Assembly: GCF_004571025.1 (NCBI RefSeq)
Contig: NZ_SPQT01000041.1
Location: forward strand, 1-56,060
Reading direction: 5' to 3'
DNA from: Bradyrhizobium niftali
Lineage (GTDB): Bacteria; Pseudomonadota; Alphaproteobacteria; Rhizobiales; Xanthobacteraceae
Length of the DNA stretch: 56,060 bases
The notes below the pieces were generated by a model. That model did no database searches. It was given only the letters and a program-made list of their open reading frames with translations, and was not told where the DNA came from. Below are positions 19,243-26,595 of the stretch, one piece after another (positions within the stretch are counted from its first letter, which is position 1; each line of letters starts with the position of its first letter). Made by a program: the position numbers and the translations under genes.

Positions 19243-20184
19243 CTAGCTGGGCTGCAGATATTGCTTTTCGGCCACGGCGAGCTCGTCATACCTCAGGAGC
19301 TCGAATATCTCACTGAGCGGCGCGATATGAGACTCAATGTTCGCAACGCTCTCTTGAGCTGCGATGCTATCGCAGATGCGCCGCATTGCAGCTGCCGCAG
19401 CCCGCATGGAGTGGTTGGCCCAGACGACTGTGGAGATGCGCGCATCACGATAGGCAGAGACTGGCGTTCGAAAGTACGTCGTCGGAACGATCACGACAGG
19501 GAGCCGGTTTCGCCACTCGGTGACAAACGAAAGCATCTCGTCCGCGGTACTCTTTCGCGAGTGAATCAAGATTGCGTCGGCTCCGGCGTCGGCATAAGCG
19601 TGAGCACGCAAGATAGCTTCGTTCAACCCGTGCCCGGCGATAAGCGCTTCGATCCTGGCCACGAGAACCAAATTGTCGGCGACTGCATCCTTCACAGCCC
19701 GCAGACGACCTGAGAATTCATCGATATCGGCGAGCGGATGCCGCTCACCAATGAGCGAGTTCAGCTTCGGAAAGCAGCTGTCCTCGAGCGAGATGCCGGC
19801 GGCGCCCGCCTGACGAAGTTTGCGTGCGAGTAGGCGAGCATTGTTGAAATTACCGAAGCCGCCATCCCCATCAACGAGCACAGCGAGCTCTGTCGAGTCC
19901 ACTATGCGTTCGACGCTCTGGACGAGCTGGGTCCATGAAGCTTCATTGGCATCGCGATAGCCGAGCGAACTGGCAATCGACAAACCAGAGGCCCAGAGCC
20001 CCTTGAATCCTGAGCGCTGGGCGATCGTGGCAGACAGGCCATCATGCGCTTCCATCAGAAACGAGAGCTCATCATTCGAGCAGACCTGGGCCCGAAGCAT
20101 TTCGACGGGCGACGGCCGTGCGCATTGACGACCTGCCGTAGCCCGAACAGCTTGTGGTTGATACTGCATGCCTAGATCCTGCAA
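19243..20184 (-). CDS. pepM: Phosphoenolpyruvate mutase (PEP phosphomutase)
   Basis: A 313-residue isocitrate-lyase-superfamily protein that would isomerise PEP to phosphonopyruvate, creating the C-P bond that begins nearly all phosphonate biosynthesis. Visible features are FLMEAHDGLSA, GLWASGLSIASSLGYRDANE (the active-site Asp in RDANE), the Mg-binding D105-x-D107 in VDGDGGFGN, and the gating loop EDSCFPKLNS at 134-143. The family hallmark is EDK-x5-NS. Here the first Lys is Ser136, while the FPK lysine (K140), N142 and S143 remain. Phosphonopyruvate hydrolase shares the fold, so direction is not proven. An N-terminal extension of about 28 residues precedes the conserved core, and M29 (20100) is a possible alternative start. 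Confidence 0.85.
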   Translation of the reverse strand: MQDLGMQYQPQAVRATAGRQCARPSPVEMLRAQVCSNDELSFLMEAHDGLSATIAQRSGFKGLWASGLSIASSLGYRDANEASWTQLVQSVERIVDSTELAVLVDGDGGFGNFNNARLLARKLRQAGAAGISLEDSCFPKLNSLIGERHPLADIDEFSGRLRAVKDAVADNLVLVARIEALIAGHGLNEAILRAHAYADAGADAILIHSRKSTADEMLSFVTEWRNRLPVVIVPTTYFRTPVSAYRDARISTVVWANHSMRAAAAAMRRICDSIAAQESVANIESHIAPLSEIFELLRYDELAVAEKQYLQPS

Positions 20185-20650
20185 GCCGATCCTCGATTGG
20201 CGCCAACGTCACCGTTCATATCGTTTTGGGGGAATGCCGATCAATGACCAGCATTGGTAGTTTTTTGAGACGCGCAGATTTGCATAATTGCGTACGAGTG
20301 GTGCCGAGCGCAAAGCTTTTCGCTATGGGGTTGATTGGGATCCTTAAAGGCTGGAAAGAGGAGCCTTGGTACAAATGGATGACCTGGGTTCGCGAGCCTG
20401 GTCCTATGGCCCCAGGAAGAAGTCCCCACTCCTTGGCGGGGAGGAGTGCTTAGTGGAAGGGTGATATCCGGCTCACATAGAGTTGGACACAACATCGACA
20501 GCCACGATTGTCGTAATGCTGATGTCGTGTGTACGACACATGTCGCAAGCCCATCGACAGGGCTGTAGTGGGATGGCGGTTTCGCGCGAATGTCGCGGCA
20601 AATCGCCGAAGATCCGTCCTGCCTCGCCGATGTTGCTGGCCGCCACTGAG
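20185..20650. other. Upstream region of the PEP mutase gene and HTH regulator
   Basis: No complete gene is seen. The left part must contain the PEP mutase promoter (- strand). The right part holds a TGT-N10-ACA element at 20523-20538 belonging to the candidate sigma-54 promoter described separately. Confidence 0.4.
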
Positions 20651-20666
20651 TGGCATGGCACTTGCT
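20523..20666 (+). promoter_or_regulatory. Candidate NifA upstream element and -24/-12 sigma-54 promoter
   Basis: TGGCATGGCACTTGCT at 20651-20666 has GG and GC exactly 10 bases apart and matches the TGGCAC-N5-TTGCW sigma-54 consensus well. About 113 bases upstream, TGTCGTGTACGACACA (20523-20538) fits the NifA binding pattern TGT-N10-ACA. The distance is in the usual range for DNA looping with NifA. The predicted start, at about 20676, lies 28 bases before the HTH ORF. This is a pattern match only; regulation is inferred. Confidence 0.5.
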
Positions 20667-20703
20667 GATGCCTCTCCTGTTCTCTCGAGTCCAGGAGAAA
20701 TTC

Positions 20704-20913
20704 ATGCCGGATGAGAATGAGGTTGTGCTGTCGGAGCGGGAAAGACAGTGTTTGCGATGGGTCGAGGAAGGGAAGTCGTCCTGGGCTATTGGCGTCATTC
20801 TGAAAGTGAGCGAGAATACCGTTAACTTTCATGTCAAGAATGCGATGAGAAAGCTGGAAACGTCCAGCCGAACTCAGTGCGTCGTTAAGGCGCGACGTAA
20901 GCGACTTATTTGA
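20704..20913 (+). CDS. HTH-only LuxR-family regulator (or C-terminal remnant)
   Basis: A 69-residue ORF that is almost entirely a LuxR/GerE DNA-binding domain: LSERERQCLRWVEEGKSSW, then ENTVNFHVKNAMRKL. The wording matches quorum-sensing LuxR proteins rather than response regulators. The autoinducer-binding N-terminal domain is absent; an in-frame stop lies at 20647-20649. The ATG at 20704 has AGGAGAA upstream (about 20692), so the short protein could be translated on its own. With the sigma-54 promoter in front of it, it might be a nitrogen-fixation-controlled regulator that dimerises with, or competes with, full-length LuxR proteins. A decayed gene end is equally possible. Confidence 0.65.
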   Translation: MPDENEVVLSERERQCLRWVEEGKSSWAIGVILKVSENTVNFHVKNAMRKLETSSRTQCVVKARRKRLI

Positions 20914-22628
20914 GGACAAGGCCGCGGTTCCGTGTCGCTTGCAGATGTAAGGGGCGACTGTGGGTTGCTCCGACGGAATGCAAAGTTAAATACGCGCCCG
21001 CAGCTGTCGAGCCCTAATATAGGCATATAGGCGCAGGGGGCTTCTATTTCGTCGCCGATCGACGAGGGGCGCCCTGGACCATGGGCGGGGTGAGATCACG
21101 GGCGCATAACGCGTTCGGAAGGGAAGATGTTCACCTTCGCATACTTGATACCGAGGATATGCAGTCGGGCAAGGGTCTGTCCTTCGGATCGACACCTAGT
21201 GGTATGCCACGTCGGGTGACGAGCATACTCGTTCTTGATCCACTGCCGTCACTCGCGTCCTTCCGGGATGCCGCTGTCCGCATCCGCCTCGGCGCAAACG
21301 GGATGGCAGACGAAGGATGATCGTGTCATTGCGCCCCTCGCCCAGTGTTCAGAGCGTTTCCGCAACCTCTTCAATTGAAGAATTGCGGGCCGAAATCTGC
21401 TCGGCGAACGTTGCGTATTGGAGGCTGGTGTGACTCTGTTTTCGCCAGGGCCGCCGGTTCGCTTGGACGTTCGGTCATTGTGAGTCGGTCTTTAGAAGGA
21501 CACGTTTGGCAAGTCGTCGACGCGAGAGCTGCGAGCTGTTTCGCCGATCTGTTCTTGTCGCCCTTGCGTCGGCCTTCGGCAGCAGAGGAACATGGGGCAA
21601 TCCGCCCAAATTCGTCGTAGCCGGGCTATCAGTCGAGTAACCGATGGGAGACGCGCGGTTTGTGTGGCTGGCAAGGAGCTCGTCCAACGCGGCAGAAGCT
21701 CTTCGCTACCATGAACGACGGAGACGGCTATGTACAGTGCCCTGAGCTTTCTGTCGATTTCGCTGCTCACGAATGCGCTCTTCTTTGTCGTGATGAGAGC
21801 CGTAGGTAACTCTGAGTGGCGCTGCTCGGCGGAAGAAGCTTACCCGTCTATTTCAGGTAGCATCGGGCTGGCCGGCTAGCGCTGTCGTTCACGGGCTCTG
21901 AGGACCGGGCGAGCGGCGCTAACTGACGACGATGGGCGGTCCTCCCGGCGCTCGCCGCGGTCAGCTTCCTAAGCGATGAGATGGTCATGCGGAGTGTCGG
22001 TCCAGAGCAGAAGCCAGCGGTCCGCTTTGACGCATGGAGAACAACGACGCTCTCAATCCCGCGCTGCCCGTGACCATCGGAACAAAGCCAGATACTCTTG
22101 CCATGTGTCCGCGCGACACTGTCGATCTCCGCGGTAGTCGAAAAGTCGCCTCTCTCGCGAAATCAGTGCTATGTCTGCCGAAGTCGTTGGGCGCCTGAAG
22201 GCGACAAGCCGCGCGGGTGCGCCGGATGCTTTCGAATGAGCTCGGGCGCCTGGACAAGTGTATGCGCCATGCGGAAGCGAACGTTCTAGCCCCAGTGCTT
22301 TTTTGAGGTGAGCCCGGCTTCTTCGGCTTCAGTTTAAAGCCACTTGGGCGGGTGACCTTGGATTGTCAGGAACCCATCGCCGCGTTCGATTCGCGCCGGC
22401 CATGAGAACTGACGCCGGCCAACCAAAACGCGCGCATCCTGAGCCCCACAGCCTCTCTCTTGCGCTAATCTCGGCGCGGATCAGTCGCATTTCGAAGGAA
22501 ATCACCGACCTTGTTCGTATAACAAGGCCCTGACCCGCGGGCCCGGGGCCCGCATCGGGATTTACAGGAGCTCGCACTGTTCGGCCGGGAAGCCGCGCCT
22601 GGGGTGCGACGACACTAGAGGCGAACAG
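20914..22628. other. Long gene-poor stretch
   Basis: About 1.7 kb in which no ORF resembles a known protein. GC-rich overlapping frames are present on both strands but lack family features or convincing ribosome-binding sites. The sequence GTCAGCTTCCTAAGCGATG (21960-21978) recalls a tts box but lacks the CGAAAGCT core. The last bases carry the leader of the ubiquitin-like operon. Confidence 0.4.
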
Positions 22629-22886
22629 ATGGGTGACAAGCAGAACGGACACCAAGAGACGTACTTCTTCTTTGTTGGCGGCAAGAAGTACGAGACCGAC
22701 CAGCCGGTACTAACAGGGCTACAGATTAAGGCGCGCGTTGCCGACTGGGACTCCTCTCATGATCTCGTTCTCGAAGGGCGCGGAAACGATCCCGATCGCC
22801 TTATCGGAGATGACGAACGGGTCCCGTTGGACAAGGACAAGGGTCCGCTTCGCTTCTCGTCGGCCCCGAAGGCGAGCTTCGGCTGA
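22629..22886 (+). CDS. Ubiquitin-like (multiubiquitin-family) protein
   Basis: An 85-residue protein with one beta-grasp domain of the prokaryotic multiubiquitin family: YFFFVGGKKYETDQPVLTG, a helix with IKARV, then PDRLIGDDERVPL. It would be the small modifier passed through the E1 and E2 encoded directly downstream. The protein ends Ala-Ser-Phe-Gly with the stop codon right after the glycine. The C-terminal Gly is thus already exposed, and no JAB cleavage would be needed to mature it. It has only one domain copy. It is first in a tightly overlapping five-gene operon; TGATG joins it to the E2 gene. GAGGCG precedes the ATG. Confidence 0.8.
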   Translation: MGDKQNGHQETYFFFVGGKKYETDQPVLTGLQIKARVADWDSSHDLVLEGRGNDPDRLIGDDERVPLDKDKGPLRFSSAPKASFG

Positions 22887-23269
22887 TGGGCGGCGCCGCT
22901 CAAGTCCAGATCGAGGATCTGCTCCGGCGCTGGCCGGATATGCGTACGCAAGGACTGCCGAGCGGTGCAATCCTGGTGGCGATCGGTTCGATCTCGCTGC
23001 CGCCCGGCTGGAGCAGGGGTGCGACTTCGATCCGCTTTCTGATTCCGACTGGCTACCCTTTTGCCGCACCCGACTGCTTCTGGGCGGACAACGATCTGAT
23101 GCTCGAGGGTGGACGCATGCCGTGCAATGCCGGCAAAGACAACGTTATCCCGGAGACCGCGGAGCTTGGACTCTGGTTCTCTTGGCATGTCCAAGCATGG
23201 AATCCCAACCGCGACACCCTCTCAAGCTGGATGAACACCATCGCCGGTCGCCTGAGGCAACTGCAATGA
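22886..23269 (+). CDS. E2-like conjugating-enzyme family protein
   Basis: A 127-residue protein of the prokaryotic E2-like families. After strands around AILVAIGSISLPPGW it has the E2-like PTGYPFAAPDCFWAD segment, MPCNAG, and a C-terminal helix after WFSWHVQAWNPNRDTLSSW. Cysteines in PDCFW and MPCNAG are the candidates for the thioester site; which one acts is not clear. The gene overlaps the Ubl gene (TGATG) and the JAB-E1 gene (ATGA), so all three proteins should be made together. Its role would be to accept the Ubl from the E1 and pass it to a target. Confidence 0.78.
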   Translation: MGGAAQVQIEDLLRRWPDMRTQGLPSGAILVAIGSISLPPGWSRGATSIRFLIPTGYPFAAPDCFWADNDLMLEGGRMPCNAGKDNVIPETAELGLWFSWHVQAWNPNRDTLSSWMNTIAGRLRQLQ

Positions 23270-24606
23270 GCGGACTGCGTTTCTCTTGGGCGGCGTATCG
23301 CAAAGCTTCGGCCGACCTGCTGGCCTCAGCGCCGCTCGAGAGCTGCGGGGTGGCTTATTCGATTCACGATCCGCACACCGATTCATGGTTGGTGGACAAC
23401 GTAGAGACCGTGGCCGATTCGGCTTACGAGCATCGTGATGAGGTGTCGGCAACGCTTCGACCAGCATTCATCGTCGAAGTCGCCAACCGTGCCCGCGCGC
23501 TCGGACGAAGCGTCGTGCTGGTGCATACCCATCCGTTCGAACAGAGGCATCCACGATTTTCAACAGTCGATGACAGGGGCGAGATCGCATTGGCCGACTA
23601 TCTGCGTCGCCGCGCGCCTAAAAGCGAACACCTGGCGCTCGTTTTGAGTCAGGCGGGATGCCGAGCCCGGCGGATTGGCACCGTTCAGGAGGTGCCGGTC
23701 TGGCAGGTAGGCGAGCGATTGGTCCTCATGTCGTCCGAGAAATCCACCGAAGGCGGCCATGCCCGATACGATCGGCAGGTGCGCGCCTTTGGTGCCGATG
23801 GTCAGCGGGCAATCTCGTCACTGAAGGTGGGTGTCGTCGGGGTCGGTGGTACAGGGTCAGTGCTGCTCCAGCAGCTTATTCGTCTTGGCGTTCGCGATTT
23901 CGTGCTGATCGATCCTGACGTGGTCGAAACCACGAACCTCAACCGCTTGGCCGGAGCCGGTCCTACTGACGTGGGCGCGACCAAGATCGCTGTCGCGGAA
24001 AGGGAGATACTTGCGTGCTCGCCGGGCTCGTGGGTGCGGGGACTGAGAGCCGATGTAGTCGATGCGAATATCGCGACGGAGCTTGTAGGCCTCGACTTCG
24101 TCTTCCTCTGCACTGACTCCCATGCGAGCAGGGCAGTGGTCTGCCAAATCGCCTACCAATACCTGGTGCCCACTATCGACATGGGCACGAGCATTACCGT
24201 CCGGGAGGGTGCGGTCACCCACGTCACCGGGCGCGTGCAAATGTTGGCTCCTGAGTTGCCATGTCTGACATGTACGGGCGCGCTAGACGGAAATCAGATC
24301 CGACGCGAGATGATGAGCCCGGAACGCCGCGCGTCCGATCCCTATCTGCTGGGGGACTACGAGCCTCAACCGGCCGTCATGTCAATCAACACGACGATGG
24401 CATCCCTGGCGGCCACCATGTTCATGGCTACCGTGACCTCGATGCCCAGCCAGGCTCGTTTCCAGCTTTACGACGGCATCAGAGGCGCGGTGCGACCGAC
24501 GCAGGCGAGAAGAGTCGAGGATTGCATCGTCTGCTCACCTCGCGGCGCTCTCGCCAAAGGGTCCTCGTGGCCCCTTCCGGTACGGCCGAGCGAGAACAAT
24601 GGCTGA
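23266..24606 (+). CDS. JAB deubiquitinase - E1 (ThiF) fusion protein
   Basis: A 446-residue two-domain protein. The N-terminal JAB/JAMM metalloprotease (residues 1-150) has E25, the H87-x-H89-P zinc motif in VLVHTHPFEQ, and S99-x2-D102. The C-terminal ThiF/E1 domain (from about 165) starts RYDRQVRAFG. It has the ATP loop GVGGTGS, the Asp of LIDPDVVETTNLNR, a candidate catalytic Cys in CTDSHASR, and a zinc knuckle formed by CLTC and CIVC. A single protein could thus adenylate the Ubl and remove it. ATGA overlap with the E2 gene fixes the start; longer upstream frames are overlaps with other genes. Fusions of this kind are known in bacterial Ubl operons. Confidence 0.9.
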   Translation: MSGLRFSWAAYRKASADLLASAPLESCGVAYSIHDPHTDSWLVDNVETVADSAYEHRDEVSATLRPAFIVEVANRARALGRSVVLVHTHPFEQRHPRFSTVDDRGEIALADYLRRRAPKSEHLALVLSQAGCRARRIGTVQEVPVWQVGERLVLMSSEKSTEGGHARYDRQVRAFGADGQRAISSLKVGVVGVGGTGSVLLQQLIRLGVRDFVLIDPDVVETTNLNRLAGAGPTDVGATKIAVAEREILACSPGSWVRGLRADVVDANIATELVGLDFVFLCTDSHASRAVVCQIAYQYLVPTIDMGTSITVREGAVTHVTGRVQMLAPELPCLTCTGALDGNQIRREMMSPERRASDPYLLGDYEPQPAVMSINTTMASLAATMFMATVTSMPSQARFQLYDGIRGAVRPTQARRVEDCIVCSPRGALAKGSSWPLPVRPSENNG

Positions 24607-26074
24607 GGCGCGACCTGAAGTGTTGTGGTTCGGGGCGCCACCACCGCCGGAAACGCAGCGGGAATTCGTGCAACGGAACCTGCACCTGCTGTGCTGCGCC
24701 TCGGCGGATGGCGTGGATACCTCAAACGCCTGCGCCGCCGTGTTTCAGTTCGGCTCTGACATGCCGGAAGACGTAGTGAGGGCCGCGGACGCCCATGTGA
24801 GAACCCTCATAGACAGCGGTTTGCGGGTCGATCTCATTGCGGACGACGACAAGACCATGGGGCGCGTGCAGGCGTCGGCGAAATCCGTCCTGAATATGGC
24901 CGGGGTCGCGGTCCGCACGGATCTGCCGGGGCATTCCTTGGCGGAGAAGATCGCAAGGCACGATGCCGGTCAAAGGCCGCACGCAGAGCTCAAGATCGCA
25001 GTCGCGGGCGGCCGCGAGCCCTTGCGCGAGGCCGACGAGATACTCTTTAAGCGCGCATTCGCGCACTGCAGTCGGATCGTGCTGGAGGAACTCACGGGAG
25101 GGCTGTCAGAAGCTCGCGTATTTGCCGTTCACATGACCGTTCATACGTCCAATGCTGGCGCATGGCCGCAGCCTGATTTCGCCAAACTGGATCGGCGCGA
25201 CAAGATCGACAAAGAATACCGGAACTACCGCGAATACGCGGATAGATATATTCCTTTCGGCCTAAGACCGAATATTCACAATCCGGTATTCGGCGCGGAA
25301 CGCGGTCTGTTGGTCGGAAGTTTCGTCGACCGATCAGAATCCTTGTGGAATTTAGCGCGCCGAAATCTGGCGGCTCGGGCCGTGACATCGCTGATCGAAG
25401 AGACTCTTGGTGGCTGGCGTGATCAAGCATACGGCAAGGATCCGGACGAGGGCTCAGTAGTCCAAGCTATGATCGACGCCGAGATATTTCGTCCTTGCAA
25501 GCTGAAGTCGCGCTTTGTTGAAGATGCTTTCCGCTTTGGTATCAGGGCGAACCCGGAGGTGATCCTTGATCAGTTAGGCAAACTGCGCCAGCGCTATCGC
25601 ACTGCGCCGGCGCATGGCGATCTCCATGGGGAAAACGTGCGCGTGCGCAATGACCATGCGATTGTGATTGACCTTGCGTCGGTTGTTCGCTCCGCCCCTC
25701 TGACGGCGGATCTGGCAGGGTTGGAGACCTGGCTTGCCTTCCAAATGCCACCGGAGTGTAACCCTTGGGTATATGAAGATGCGATTTGGGCAGATGAAAT
25801 TGATCGTCTTTACGCCTCAACTTCGTTCTTGCATCCCCCCGGGCCCTGTGGTCCGACCAGCAAGTTCTGCTGGATGTCCAGCGTGGTGCGACAGCTCAGG
25901 AGGATAGGAATCGCAGTGCAATCGTGTTCCACTGAATATCAAGCTGCGGTCGCCGTTCAACTCCTCAGGCGCTGCCAATGGGATGACGGTCCTGCTGCCG
26001 ACCGCTTTAGGCGTACAAAAGGATACGCCGTCGCGGCCCAACTGGCGCGCGAGCTGGCGGCGAGGGAGACATGA
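24599..26074 (+). CDS. Kinase-fold (APH-like) protein of a ubiquitin-like operon
   Basis: A 491-residue protein whose C-terminal half contains a phosphotransferase-like catalytic loop, PAHGDLHGENVRVRND, followed by the metal-binding Asp in AIVIDLAS. Both acidic residues and the Asn are kept, so it may be an active kinase. The N-terminal 170 residues have no clear match to me. Comparable kinase-like proteins have been described as associated domains (TCAD9-type) in prokaryotic ternary and ubiquitin-like systems; that link is from memory and not tested. It overlaps the JAB-E1 gene by 8 bases and the next gene by ATGA, so it belongs to the operon. It could be a sensor, a target-recognition subunit or an effector. 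Confidence 0.65.
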   Translation: MAEARPEVLWFGAPPPPETQREFVQRNLHLLCCASADGVDTSNACAAVFQFGSDMPEDVVRAADAHVRTLIDSGLRVDLIADDDKTMGRVQASAKSVLNMAGVAVRTDLPGHSLAEKIARHDAGQRPHAELKIAVAGGREPLREADEILFKRAFAHCSRIVLEELTGGLSEARVFAVHMTVHTSNAGAWPQPDFAKLDRRDKIDKEYRNYREYADRYIPFGLRPNIHNPVFGAERGLLVGSFVDRSESLWNLARRNLAARAVTSLIEETLGGWRDQAYGKDPDEGSVVQAMIDAEIFRPCKLKSRFVEDAFRFGIRANPEVILDQLGKLRQRYRTAPAHGDLHGENVRVRNDHAIVIDLASVVRSAPLTADLAGLETWLAFQMPPECNPWVYEDAIWADEIDRLYASTSFLHPPGPCGPTSKFCWMSSVVRQLRRIGIAVQSCSTEYQAAVAVQLLRRCQWDDGPAADRFRRTKGYAVAAQLARELAARET

Positions 26075-26595
26075 CTATGGTGGCGAGGAAGGTGAACCTG
26101 CTCGGATTTTCGGAATACCGCGAAGAGGGAGAAAAGAAGCTTGCCGCTCCCGGCGATGCGGTGATTATTCAGCGAGGCGCGCTGCGCTCGGTCCTGATGC
26201 GCTGTCCGGACGGATGCGGTGAAACGCTCGTCGTCAATCTCGATCCACGCGTAGGAAAGTCTTGGAGACTGGATATGCGGACTGATAAACCAACCCTCCA
26301 TCCATCGGTTTGGCGAGACGGAGGATGCGGTAGTCACTTTATAATCTGGCGCGGCCAGCTCCTCTGGTGTGACCGCTTTGAAGAAGGTAACATCGAGCCC
26401 AACTTCGACCTGGTCGCGCTCGGGCGGCGCGTTCTGAAGTCGCTGCGAAGACGCGAACTGCGCAGCGCCGAGGAAATCGCTGCTGACCTCGACGAGATCA
26501 CATGGGAAGTCTCAAGGGCAGGACAGATGCTCGTGCGACGCAAATTGGCTATTTGTGGATCTGGTCGACAGAAGAATTGGTTCGCGCTGGCCTAG
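26071..26595 (+). CDS. DUF6527-type zinc-binding protein
   Basis: A 174-residue protein that ends the ubiquitin-like operon. The conserved pattern is visible: RCPDGCGE, LHPSVWRDGGCGSHFIIWRG and LLWC. Cys residues at these points and the His of CGSHF could bind a zinc ion. Family members occur next to E1/E2/Ubl genes in bacteria; their activity is not established, as far as I know. The gene overlaps its predecessor by ATGA. The C-terminal 50 residues are predicted helical (EEIAADLDEITWEV). Confidence 0.75.
   Translation: MTMVARKVNLLGFSEYREEGEKKLAAPGDAVIIQRGALRSVLMRCPDGCGETLVVNLDPRVGKSWRLDMRTDKPTLHPSVWRDGGCGSHFIIWRGQLLWCDRFEEGNIEPNFDLVALGRRVLKSLRRRELRSAEEIAADLDEITWEVSRAGQMLVRRKLAICGSGRQKNWFALA

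Noticed and set aside
21960..21978. tts-box-like GTCAGCTTCCTAAGCGATG
   Set aside because: It lacks the central CGAAAGCT and two bases of spacing, and no protein-like ORF follows.
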